Of a stretch of 14,477 nucleotides of DNA, positions 7,224 through 14,409 are shown one piece after another; the stretch's first letter is position 1; each line of letters starts with the position of its first letter. The stretch is taken from positions 1-14,477 of the forward strand of contig JAKOSS010000155.1 of assembly GCA_029777145.1 (NCBI GenBank), given 5' to 3'. The translations under genes were made by a program, and so were the position numbers. The notes under the pieces were generated by a model, which made no database searches, was not told the DNA's origin, and was given only the letters and a program-made list of their open reading frames with translations. This stretch comes from Acidobacteriota bacterium (lineage in GTDB: Bacteria > Acidobacteriota > Blastocatellia > Pyrinomonadales > Pyrinomonadaceae).

Positions 7224-7258
7224 GGATAATTGATAATTGAAAGTTGATACTTGATAAT
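7224..7258. repeat. Tandem heptamer array, TGATAAT family, five units
   Basis: Five contiguous 7-base units lie in the gap between the divergent hydrolase and mqnA genes: GGATAAT, TGATAAT, TGAAAGT, TGATACT, TGATAAT. The array ends 20 bases before the mqnA ATG, so it lies in the likely promoter or leader of mqnA. Three copies of the tetramer GGAC/ACGG (7214-7225) directly precede it. Confidence 0.75.
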
Positions 7259-7278
7259 TGGGACGTCGTCTTCATTCA

Positions 7279-8145
7279 ATGGTCCCAAGAATCTCAGCAT
7301 CGAGCTATTCGAATACCGCGCCGCTGATCTGGTCGTTTCTTTACGGATCGCGACGCGGATCTGTCGAGATGATCCTCGACACCGCGCCGGCGCGATCTGC
7401 GCAGCTTTTGGCTGAACGGCGGGTGTCGGCCGCGCTCGTCCCCGTGATCGCGTACCAGACGATCCCTGATCTTCGGATCATTCCGAGTGTCTGCGTCGGC
7501 GCGCGCGAGCGCGTCCGGAGCGTTTGCCTCGCGACTCGCGGAATGGAACTTGAGGACGTGCGGAGTGTTTCGCTGGACGTATCTTCGAAAACTTCGGTCG
7601 CGCTGACGAAGATCATTTTCCGCGAGTTTCTCGGATTTGAACCTGAATTCAAGCCCGCCGAACCGAATATCGACGCGATGCTCGACGAGTCCGATTGCGC
7701 GCTGCTGATCGGAGACCCCGCTTTGGGAATTTCGATTTGCGATTTGCGATTTGCGATTGAGAACGTCGAAACATCAGCATCCCGACCATCGATCGTTCAA
7801 TCGCAAATCGAAAATCGCAAATCGCAAATCCGCGTCTTCGATCTTGTCGAACTGTGGCGACGGTTCACCGGCTTCGGATTCGTTTTCGCGATGTGGATGA
7901 CCGCGCTCGATTCGTGTCCGATCGACTTTGCCGGCGCCCGGGATGAAGGGCTCCGCCATGCCGATGAGATCATCTCGAACTATGAATCGGGGATTCCGCT
8001 GTCGCGGGATGATTTCATGGATTATCTGACGAAGAACATTTCATATTCGATCGACGAATCGATGCAGTCCGGTCTCGAACTTTACTACGCTCTTGCGACG
8101 AAGAACGGGTTGATCGAACGAAACCGGCCGCTCGAATTCGTGTGA
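7279..8145 (+). CDS. mqnA: Chorismate dehydratase, futalosine menaquinone pathway, with in-frame repeat insertion
   Basis: The 288-residue protein is MqnA, which dehydrates chorismate to 3-[(1-carboxyvinyl)oxy]benzoate, the first step of the futalosine route to menaquinone. The fold is periplasmic-binding-protein-like. Family landmarks are RISASSYSNTAPLIWSF at residues 4-20, the ligand-loop SSKTSVALT (102-110), ALLIGDPAL (141-149), then FDLVELWRRFTGFGFVFAMWM (187-207). The ATG at 7279 is chosen because it sits just before the conserved N terminus; a TTG at 7258 would add seven poor residues. Between ALLIGDPAL and VFDLVELW the protein carries about 35 residues (151-185). Most are encoded by facing heptamer arrays, where relatives have a short linker. 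The reading frame stays open and the domain continues normally afterwards, so the protein may work with an enlarged surface loop. No other mqn gene is in the window. Confidence 0.92.
   Translation: MVPRISASSYSNTAPLIWSFLYGSRRGSVEMILDTAPARSAQLLAERRVSAALVPVIAYQTIPDLRIIPSVCVGARERVRSVCLATRGMELEDVRSVSLDVSSKTSVALTKIIFREFLGFEPEFKPAEPNIDAMLDESDCALLIGDPALGISICDLRFAIENVETSASRPSIVQSQIENRKSQIRVFDLVELWRRFTGFGFVFAMWMTALDSCPIDFAGARDEGLRHADEIISNYESGIPLSRDDFMDYLTKNISYSIDESMQSGLELYYALATKNGLIERNRPLEFV
7727..7830. repeat. Facing GATTTGC / GCAAATC heptamer arrays inside mqnA
   Basis: The left arm has GAATTTC (7727-7733), three perfect GATTTGC units (7734-7754) and GATTGAG (7755-7761). The right arm, after 34 bases, has TTCAATC (7796-7802), GCAAATC, GAAAATC, GCAAATC, GCAAATC (7803-7830). 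GCAAATC is the exact reverse complement of GATTTGC, so the two arms form a long hairpin. The whole element lies within the coding frame of mqnA. Three heptamers make 21 bases, so each arm is translated with a 7-residue period (ICDLRFA in the left arm, NRKSQI in the right). Confidence 0.93.
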
Positions 8146-8184
8146 ACTGCCGGCAGTCCATGCCAAAACCACAACAATTCCGCT

Positions 8185-10323
8185 TCAATCAACGTACGCC
8201 GAAGCGATCGCGACATCGCCGCCAGTGCCGAAATACGAGTACGAGACCTGCCGCGTCGCTCCGCTCATGACGTAGAAGACGCCGCCGCGCCAAACTGCCG
8301 GATCCGCTTTCCCGTCACCGTCATAGTCTCCGACGGCGATCTGATCGCCGGAAGTTCCCCAATAGAAATGGTTGATCGCGCCGTTCGAAGACTGCTTCAC
8401 GTACCAGACGCCGTCGCGGAAAACGGCGACGTCCGACTTTCCGTCGCCGTCGAAATCTGCCGGAACAGGGGTATCGGATGCGAGTCCAAACAATTCGTAC
8501 GTGACCGCACCGGTCGCCGAGCTCCGTATGTACCAGGTTTGATCCGACGGCCGAAAGACCGCGAAATCAAGCCGCGAATCGCCGTCGAAATCGCCCCGGA
8601 CGGCCTTGTCGCCGAGCGCACCCCAATTGACGTAAGTGATGTTCCCGGCCGAATTGTTCAGGCTGCCGCGATAGAAAAACGTTCCCGCTCTGAATGTCGC
8701 CGGTTCGGCCTTTCCGTCGCCGTCGTAGTCGCCGGGCACGGCCTTGTCGCCCGTCAGCCCGAAAGGATCTACCCGAACCGTCGAGTCACTCGATCGAATG
8801 ATGTAAAAGTATGCCTGATCACCGCTTTCGCCTTCGCGCCAGACGGCGACGTCTGTCTTGCCGTCACCGTCGTAGTCGGCCGGAACGAGTTTGTCGGTCG
8901 CGAGCCCGAACTGCACCGAGTAAAATGAGTTCGGAGCCAGCGCCGGCGAGCTCGAAGGATTGATGAACCACGTACCCGAACGGTAGACAGAAGCGTCGGT
9001 TCGGCCGTCGCCGTCGAAATCCGCAATGCGAAGCGCCGCGTTCGACACCGGGACGCTCGCCGAATTGTTCAAACGCGCGGTAATTGACTGCGCGCTCTGA
9101 TTCCAACCCGCAAGCACGATCTTGCCGTCGGTTTGCAGCGTCATGTCGCTGGCTTCACGCACCGTCGCCACGATCTTCTGACCGCCGTTGCCGAAGGCGG
9201 AGTCGATCGATCCGTCGGCGTTGAACCGTGCGATCTGCGATTCCGTTGAGATCGCGGGATTCTGACGGCGCCAGCGGGCGATCAGAAACTTCCCGTCCGG
9301 CGAGCGAAGAAACGAATACCGTTCGGTTCCCGGCGTGTTCTCCGGAAATGCAGTTGCCTTGCCATCGCCGTCAAATGTCGGATCGAGCGCCCCGTCGGCG
9401 TTGAGCCTTGCGATCCCGAAACTGTATTGCGTCGAGGTGTTCGAGCCCGCGCGTCCGGCGATCATGATCCGGCCGTCGCCGAGCACGATCGGCCGGAACG
9501 CCTCATCGTAACCGGCCGCGAAATCGATGACCGCATAGCCGTCGCCGTCGAACGTCGTATCAACGGCACCGTTCGCGGTGAACCTGAATACAACCATGTC
9601 GGACGGAGAATTGAAACTCGTTGCATACCGACCGGATGCCACGATCTTGCCATCCGGCTGAAGCGCGATGCCGTTCATGGTTCCAGTGCCAAGCGTCGAT
9701 GCGCAGACGTTGCCGCCGACACCGAACGACGTATCGACCGAGCCGTTCGCGTTGAATCGCCCGACGCAGAAAGCCGTACCTTCCCAGCCGCCGGCGATCA
9801 GGATCTTTCCGTCCGGCTGTAGCATCGCGTCGTTCGGAGTATCGCCGCGCGATCCGCTGGTCGTGAAGTTCCAGGTTACGACGCCGTTGGCCCCGAAACC
9901 CGGATCGTTTGACCCGTCGGAATTGAATCTGAAGATCGCGATCATGTTCGTGTTCGCGTTCTGGCTGGTTCCGACGAGGACGAGCTTGCCGTCGGGCTGA
10001 AGCAGGATTACCGGGAGAATGTCGGGCCGTCCGCCGACGTCCGCATAGCGTCGGCCGTTCGTCCCGAACGTCGTATCGACCGATCCGTCGGAGTTGTAGC
10101 GAATGATCGAATAGTCGTTCAGGAACGAATTGTCGGCGGCGTTACCGGCCGCGACGATCTTGCCGTCCGGCTGAACGACGACGCTTCGGTGTCGCGAGAC
10201 ATTCCCGTAAAAGGCTTCGTTGGCAAAGCCCGTCAGATTAAAACCCGTGTCCGGATCGCCGTCGGCGGCAAAAGCCGGAACACTCAATAAAAACATTATC
10301 AGAATTGAGAAAAATCGAATCAT
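8185..10323 (-). CDS. Exported two-part repeat protein: delta-60 repeats plus FG-GAP calcium-site repeats
   Basis: The 712-residue protein starts at the ATG at 10323, behind a GGGGG run with 6 bases of spacing; a GTG 12 bases earlier is less likely. Residues 1-20 are a signal peptide ending in AFA. Residues about 48-420 hold six full and one partial delta-60 repeats of the form QPDGKIVAAG...RFNxDGSVDTTFGxxG, about 50 residues each. Residues about 432-712 hold FG-GAP/VCBS-type blades with six calcium-loop motifs: DFDGDGRTD, DYDGDGKTD, DYDGDGKAE, DFDGDSRLD, DFDGDGKSD and DYDGDGKAD. A seventh, shortened blade ends in SAYVD. Two consecutive beta-propellers are likely. There is no enzyme motif, membrane anchor or sorting tail. 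The role is probably extracellular binding or adhesion; the ligand is unknown. It converges on mqnA with a 39-base gap. Confidence 0.9.
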   Translation of the reverse strand: MIRFFSILIMFLLSVPAFAADGDPDTGFNLTGFANEAFYGNVSRHRSVVVQPDGKIVAAGNAADNSFLNDYSIIRYNSDGSVDTTFGTNGRRYADVGGRPDILPVILLQPDGKLVLVGTSQNANTNMIAIFRFNSDGSNDPGFGANGVVTWNFTTSGSRGDTPNDAMLQPDGKILIAGGWEGTAFCVGRFNANGSVDTSFGVGGNVCASTLGTGTMNGIALQPDGKIVASGRYATSFNSPSDMVVFRFTANGAVDTTFDGDGYAVIDFAAGYDEAFRPIVLGDGRIMIAGRAGSNTSTQYSFGIARLNADGALDPTFDGDGKATAFPENTPGTERYSFLRSPDGKFLIARWRRQNPAISTESQIARFNADGSIDSAFGNGGQKIVATVREASDMTLQTDGKIVLAGWNQSAQSITARLNNSASVPVSNAALRIADFDGDGRTDASVYRSGTWFINPSSSPALAPNSFYSVQFGLATDKLVPADYDGDGKTDVAVWREGESGDQAYFYIIRSSDSTVRVDPFGLTGDKAVPGDYDGDGKAEPATFRAGTFFYRGSLNNSAGNITYVNWGALGDKAVRGDFDGDSRLDFAVFRPSDQTWYIRSSATGAVTYELFGLASDTPVPADFDGDGKSDVAVFRDGVWYVKQSSNGAINHFYWGTSGDQIAVGDYDGDGKADPAVWRGGVFYVMSGATRQVSYSYFGTGGDVAIASAYVD

Positions 10324-10427
10324 TATTACCCCCACGGAGAGTCTCGCAGTAGGCGCGGAAATTTCGGGACAGTTTGATCCGAATAACTTGTCTCAAAGTC
10401 TGATTTAGGCCAGAATCTCACCTGCCG
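10324..10427. other. Divergent intergenic region between the propeller protein and the sigma factor
   Basis: These 104 bases must hold the start signals for both divergent genes. On the minus strand the GGGGG ribosome site for the propeller gene is clear. On the plus strand I see no convincing Shine-Dalgarno sequence before the sigma factor ATG and no standard -35/-10 pair. An ECF-type promoter used by the sigma factor itself is possible but not recognisable by eye. Confidence 0.5.
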
Positions 10428-10988
10428 ATGGACCACGATTCAAACACGACCACACGATTGCTGCGCGACGCTCAGGCCGGCGACAGCAACAGCCTCGACG
10501 AGCTTTTGCCGCTCGTCTACGACGAGCTGAAGCGGATCGCCGCATACAAGATCTCGCTCGAACGGCCGAACCACACGCTGCAGGCGACGGCGCTCGTTCA
10601 CGAGGCATACCTCAGACTCATCGATCAGCATTCGGTCGACTGGCGCAACCGCGCGCATTTTTTTGCGATCGCCTCGGAAATGATGCGGCGCATCCTCGTC
10701 AATTACGCGGAAAGCCGCAACGCGAAAAAGCGAAACGAAGGCCAAACGCTGATCTCGCTCGATGTCGCGGGCGAGGTCGCGGCTGATTCCGAGGTCGATC
10801 TTATCTTCCTCGACAACGCTCTGAAGGAACTCGCGGAATTCGATCCGACGCAGGCACGGGTCGTCGAACTGAAGTTCTTCGGCGGTCTCACCAATGAAGA
10901 AACTGCCGAGGTCCTCGGCGTCTCGGATCGGACCGTCAAGCGCGAATGGCGGATGGCCCGCGCCTGGCTGGCATCGCGCCTGGCCTGA
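10428..10988 (+). CDS. ECF-type RNA polymerase sigma factor (PF07638/TIGR02999-like)
   Basis: The 186-residue protein belongs to the ECF-like sigma-70 group expanded in Planctomycetota and Acidobacteriota. The region-2 part spans about residues 1-95: LLRDAQAGDSNSLDELLPLVYDELKRIA, then LQATALVHEAYLRLI, then WRNRAHFFAIASEMMRRILV, all diagnostic of this group. The region-4 helix-turn-helix is at about 135-182, ARVVELKFFGGLTNEETAEV followed by LGVSDRTVKREWRMARAWL. There is no anti-sigma gene. Instead a transmembrane Ser/Thr kinase starts 38 bases downstream, a recurrent arrangement in these phyla, suggesting regulation by phosphorylation or shared signalling. The ATG at 10428 fits the family N terminus, although the ribosome site is weak. 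Confidence 0.93.
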   Translation: MDHDSNTTTRLLRDAQAGDSNSLDELLPLVYDELKRIAAYKISLERPNHTLQATALVHEAYLRLIDQHSVDWRNRAHFFAIASEMMRRILVNYAESRNAKKRNEGQTLISLDVAGEVAADSEVDLIFLDNALKELAEFDPTQARVVELKFFGGLTNEETAEVLGVSDRTVKREWRMARAWLASRLA

Positions 10989-11026
10989 TTTCGGCGGAAT
11001 TTCTGCGATTCATGAGCGAGGTCCTG

Positions 11027-13615
11027 ATGTCACCCGAAACCTGGAAGATCGTCAAAAAACTGTTTAACGAAGCGGTCGAACTCGACCCCGCCGAACTCGA
11101 CTCATTCATCGCGGCCAACGCCGACGCGGGGGAAGACGTGATCGCCGAACTTCGCAGTCTTCTGGCTGCCTCTGCAACCGGCCGTTTCGACCGTCCGGTC
11201 GCGAAAGTCGGCGAGTTGTGGTCGGCCGATTCCGACGAAGAGTCGCTTGCTGGAAAGACCGTCGGCGATTATCGTCTCGTTCGCCGGATCGGTCGCGGCG
11301 GGATGGGAGTCGTCTTCGAAGCCGTGCGCCACGGCGAGGATTTCGAACAGCGGGTCGCGCTGAAGGTGCTCCGCGCCGGGCTCGATTCGGAGCCGATGAT
11401 CCGCCGTTTCGGGCAGGAACGGAAGATCCTTGCGTCGCTCGAGCATCCGAACATCGCACGTCTTCTCGACGGCGGTCGCGACGATGCTGGAAATCCGTTT
11501 CTCGCGATGGAATTCGTCGAAGGGATGCCGATCGACGATTACTGCGCGACGCGCTCGCTTGGGATCTCCGCGCGTTTGCGATTGTTCCTTCAGGTCTGTT
11601 CGGCCGTTTCTTTCGCCCATTCGCGTCTGGTGGTGCATCGCGATCTCAAACCGTCGAACATTCTCATCACCGAGAACGGGACCGCGAAACTGCTTGATTT
11701 CGGGATCTCGAAGATCATTACCGACGAAGAACTTCCGGCTCAGACCGTAACGTCGCTCGGCATGATGACGCCGCAGTATGCGTCGCCCGAACAGGTTTCC
11801 GGCGACGTCGTCTCGACGCCGTCTGACGTGTATTCGCTCGGAATGGTTCTTTACGAACTGCTGACCGGCATCAAGGCCTATCGATTCCCGAGCAACCGCG
11901 CGGACGAGATCGCACGCGTCGTCTGCGAAGTCGAACCGGCGCGTCCGTCGACGGTGGTCGATCAACCGAAACGGCGTTCAGGGGAGCTGTTTGAACCGAT
12001 CGGCGGGACCAATTCGGACCGTGCGAAAACAACGGTTTCCGCATTTTCCGCCAGTTCGAAAGAACTTCGCGGCGATCTCGACAACATCGTTCTGAAAGCG
12101 CTCGCCAAGGATCCGGCGCGGCGCTATTCGTCAGTCGAGCAGTTTGCGGCCGACGTCGAACGGCATTTGGACGGACTTCCCGTCTCGGCGCGGCCCGACA
12201 CCGTTGCTTACCGCTTCGGCAAATTTGTCCGGCGCCACCGGATCGCGGTTGGCGCAGGCGCGGTCGCGGTCCTCGCTCTGATCGCCGGAATCGGCGCGAC
12301 GAGCTGGCAGGCGCATCGCGCGGAGCAGCAACGGCAACTTGCCGAAAGGCGATTCAACGAGGTCCGCGAACTCGCCAACAACGTCGTTTTCAAATACCAC
12401 GACGAGATCAAGGACCTTCCGGGTTCGACCCGCGTCCGCGAACTGCTCGTCGCCGACGCGCTCAAGTATCTCGACGGACTGAGACGCGATTCCGGCGACA
12501 ATCCCGCGCTCGCCCGCGAACTCGCGCAGGCATACATGCGGATCGCGAGCGTCCAGGGCGGCACATATCAGGCGAATCTCGGAAACTCCGAGGCCGCTGC
12601 GGCAAGTTACCAGCATGCGATCGAACTTCTCGAACCGCTCGCCGCCGGATCGAGCGACGTCAAGCTGCTTTCCGAACTTCGCGACGCATATGTCGAGTCG
12701 GGCCGGGCGTTCTTCCGCGTCGGCAACTTCGAGTTGCAAAATCGCAACTTCGAGCGCTCGCTCGAACTTGGCCGGCGGGTGATCGAACTCGCGCCGGACG
12801 ACATCAATTCGAAGATCTACCTCGCGCGCAGTTTCGTTCATTACGGCGACAGCATTCCGGACGCAGAGGCCGAACGCCGGATGGAGACGTTCCGAAAGGC
12901 GATGAAAATGGCGGAAGAAGTGATCGCGCTCGCGCCGGACGACGAAACCGCGAATCGAATTCTCGCGACGGCGACGCATCGGGTCCAACTTTACACATTT
13001 CTCGACGCCGAAAAGGCCAAAAAGGCCGGCGACGAGACTCGCCGGTTGGAGTTGCTTCGCGAAGCGCTCACGATCACCAAGATCTCGACCGCCGCTCAAA
13101 TGAAGGTCTTCGCAATGAAGCCCGACAATGCGGTCTACAAGCGGAACGTTGCCGGCGCGCGGCTGAACGAAGGCAAGATCTATCGTGAACTCGGCGATTA
13201 CAAGGTTGCGATCCGGTTGGCGTCAGAGGCGCTTGAGATCCAGCTTGAGATCGCCGCCGCCGATCCGAACAACAACGAGATCAAACTGGATCTGAAGGAA
13301 TCGTACGAAGATCTCTCACTTGCTTTCGTCGGAGCCGGCGAGATCAACCTGGCGAGGCAAAATCATCAACGATCGGTCGATCTGAGCGTCGCGCTGCTCA
13401 CGAAGGATCCAAACAATTTCGACTTCCTGATCGCACGGCTGCGGGGCGAGCAGGTTTTCGCCGACGCCCTGCTCGGAGCCGGACGCCGCGCCGAGGCCAA
13501 GGCGGTATATCTGGGAGCGCTGAAGTTGGTATCGCCGGACATCCCGGAAAAATACGCTTCGTTCGTCGCCGATTTCAGATCGAACGTGAACGAAAGCCTC
13601 GTGCGGTGCGGCTAG
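11027..13615 (+). CDS. Transmembrane Ser/Thr protein kinase with TPR-type C-terminal sensor
   Basis: The protein is 862 residues from the ATG at 11027, which has GAGG 5 bases upstream and gives the usual MSPETWKIVKKLFNEAVELD start. An ATG at 11012 would add five residues. Residues 1-75 are the short helical domain common before such kinases. The kinase domain is about 80-390: IGRGGMGVV loop, VALKVL with Lys113, HRDLKPSN with Asp206, DFG with Asp224, and SPE at 253-255, so it should be active. A membrane helix at about 405-427 follows RRHRIAVGAG. A coiled segment (HRAEQQRQLAERRFNEVREL) leads into TPR-like repeats up to the C terminus (AAASYQHAIELLEP, NFERSLELGRRVIELAPDD, KVAIRLASEALEIQLEIA). 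The kinase is cytoplasmic and the TPRs are probably periplasmic. It likely works with the adjacent sigma factor. Its TAG stop shares bases with the stop of the convergent gene. Confidence 0.93.
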   Translation: MSPETWKIVKKLFNEAVELDPAELDSFIAANADAGEDVIAELRSLLAASATGRFDRPVAKVGELWSADSDEESLAGKTVGDYRLVRRIGRGGMGVVFEAVRHGEDFEQRVALKVLRAGLDSEPMIRRFGQERKILASLEHPNIARLLDGGRDDAGNPFLAMEFVEGMPIDDYCATRSLGISARLRLFLQVCSAVSFAHSRLVVHRDLKPSNILITENGTAKLLDFGISKIITDEELPAQTVTSLGMMTPQYASPEQVSGDVVSTPSDVYSLGMVLYELLTGIKAYRFPSNRADEIARVVCEVEPARPSTVVDQPKRRSGELFEPIGGTNSDRAKTTVSAFSASSKELRGDLDNIVLKALAKDPARRYSSVEQFAADVERHLDGLPVSARPDTVAYRFGKFVRRHRIAVGAGAVAVLALIAGIGATSWQAHRAEQQRQLAERRFNEVRELANNVVFKYHDEIKDLPGSTRVRELLVADALKYLDGLRRDSGDNPALARELAQAYMRIASVQGGTYQANLGNSEAAAASYQHAIELLEPLAAGSSDVKLLSELRDAYVESGRAFFRVGNFELQNRNFERSLELGRRVIELAPDDINSKIYLARSFVHYGDSIPDAEAERRMETFRKAMKMAEEVIALAPDDETANRILATATHRVQLYTFLDAEKAKKAGDETRRLELLREALTITKISTAAQMKVFAMKPDNAVYKRNVAGARLNEGKIYRELGDYKVAIRLASEALEIQLEIAAADPNNNEIKLDLKESYEDLSLAFVGAGEINLARQNHQRSVDLSVALLTKDPNNFDFLIARLRGEQVFADALLGAGRRAEAKAVYLGALKLVSPDIPEKYASFVADFRSNVNESLVRCG

Positions 13616-14010
13616 TCGTTATACGGATTGTCGCGAAGCGTAGCGTCAATCTCGTTTGCGCGTCTTTCGGCGAATGCCGGATCGATCCTTTCGAGGAGTT
13701 CGAGTTGTTTGGCGAAGATGATCCGACGGCTGTCCTGATCCTCGATCCGGTTCTTGAACTCGTGATCCACTCCTATCCAAAAGGTGTTGAGCGCGACCAG
13801 CGAATATAGAAAATCCTCCTTTTTCGTGTAAACTTCACGCGAAAGTTCCAATCCGCGCTCGGTCGTCACGACGTGGATCTCATCACCCAGAAGTTCAACG
13901 TGCGGACTGCCGACGTCGCTCCGCTCGGTCGCAAAGCGATATTGATTCGGCGTCGGCCGGAGGCGTTGATGGAGCCGGTCGTAATCGGCTTGAAGCTCTT
14001 CGATCGTCAT
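13612..14010 (-). CDS. Imm63-like immunity protein, no toxin in view
   Basis: The 132-residue soluble protein resembles the immunity family Imm63 (PF15599) from polymorphic toxin systems. The match is from recognised pattern: N-terminal MTIEELQADYDRL, SPHVEL at 35-40, the HVVTTERGLELSRE segment at 46-59, EDFLYSLVALNTFWIG (65-80), then DHEFKNRIEDQDSRRIIFAK (82-101) and a C-terminal NPYND. Such proteins bind and block a cognate toxin delivered by neighbours. No toxin, secretion gene or other immunity gene lies in the window, so it may be an orphan protecting against foreign toxins, or partner genes may be distant. The stop overlaps that of the convergent kinase gene inside the sequence CTAG (13612-13615). 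It diverges from the small membrane protein with a 67-base gap. No clear Shine-Dalgarno sequence is seen. Confidence 0.72.
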   Translation of the reverse strand: MTIEELQADYDRLHQRLRPTPNQYRFATERSDVGSPHVELLGDEIHVVTTERGLELSREVYTKKEDFLYSLVALNTFWIGVDHEFKNRIEDQDSRRIIFAKQLELLERIDPAFAERRANEIDATLRDNPYND

Positions 14011-14060
14011 CGGTTTGCAAGTTCCGCGAACATCCTGCGTTCAAGTGACAATTCTAAACG

Positions 14061-14067
14061 AAAGGAG
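14061..14067 (+). promoter_or_regulatory. Strong ribosome binding site that sets the start of the small membrane protein
   Basis: AAAGGAG lies 10 bases before the ATG at 14078, in an A-rich leader. It decides for this start over the longer frame opening at 14015, whose extra residues (MQVPRTSCVQVTI) would precede the membrane helix without purpose. Confidence 0.8.
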
Positions 14068-14077
14068 AAAAAAGTTT

Positions 14078-14299
14078 ATGGGTTTGGTCATCATCCTCAT
14101 TCAAATGTGCGGTTACGCATTTATCGTCGGGTTCGTTCTGGCCCTGCTGAACTACCAGTTCGGCTGGCATCTGGGGATCTACGACGCCGAAGTGCCGGCC
14201 GATCCGGCGGCAGCCGTCGTCTTCCTCGTGCTTGGGATCATCATGACGATCCTCGGCCGGTTCCTCGACAAAAAGTTTGCGGTGAAAAGTGAGCAGTGA
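14078..14299 (+). CDS. 73-residue two-helix membrane protein, unknown function
   Basis: The product has two hydrophobic helices, about residues 2-24 (GLVIILIQMCGYAFIVGFVL) and 44-62 (AAAVVFLVLGIIMTILG). A short loop joins them (NYQFGWHLGIYDAEVPADP), and the basic end is RFLDKKFAVKSEQ. I do not recognise a family. The start is supported by a strong ribosome site at 14061-14067. The last two codons and the TGA stop are provided by the first units of the AGCAGTG array that follows: codons GAG CAG TGA at 14291-14299. The original C terminus may therefore have been different. It is divergent from the Imm63-like gene; a link between them is unproven. Confidence 0.75.
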   Translation: MGLVIILIQMCGYAFIVGFVLALLNYQFGWHLGIYDAEVPADPAAAVVFLVLGIIMTILGRFLDKKFAVKSEQ

Positions 14300-14382
14300 G
14301 CAGTGAGCAGTGAGCAGTGAGCCGTAAGCAGTGAGCAGTAAGCAGTGAGCCGTAAGCAGTGAGCAGTGAGCAGTGAGCAGTG
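14292..14382. repeat. Tandem heptamer array, AGCAGTG family, thirteen units
   Basis: Thirteen contiguous 7-base units run without a break. Ten are AGCAGTG, two are AGCCGTA (units 5 and 9) and one is AGCAGTA (unit 7). With A, B and C for the three variants the order is AAAABACABAAAA, a mirror-symmetric arrangement. The first unit supplies the stop codon of the preceding membrane-protein gene. Confidence 0.96.
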
Positions 14383-14409
14383 GTCGGATAACAGGAAAGG
14401 GGTTTCATC

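Noticed and set aside
7258..7278. TTG start for mqnA
   Set aside because: It would add seven residues without family support and would lie at the end of the heptamer array. The ATG at 7279 precedes the conserved N terminus.
8146..8157. Perfect 12-base palindrome between mqnA and the propeller gene, considered as a terminator
   Set aside because: It has no loop and no T tract on either side, so it is not a convincing terminator.
10324..10335. GTG start for the propeller protein
   Set aside because: The GTG overlaps the GGGGG ribosome site that serves the ATG at 10323.
10946..11026. Longer kinase start inside the sigma factor gene
   Set aside because: The extra residues do not match the usual kinase N terminus, and the ATG at 11027 has a GAGG site at good spacing.
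11102..13099. Two long minus-strand open frames opposite the kinase
   Set aside because: They are shadows of a high-GC coding strand. The kinase motifs are complete on the plus strand.
14292..14382. Possible CRISPR array
   Set aside because: The units are 7 bases and contiguous, with no spacers, and no cas gene is near. The nuclease at 881-1816 shares the Cas4 fold but has no CRISPR context.
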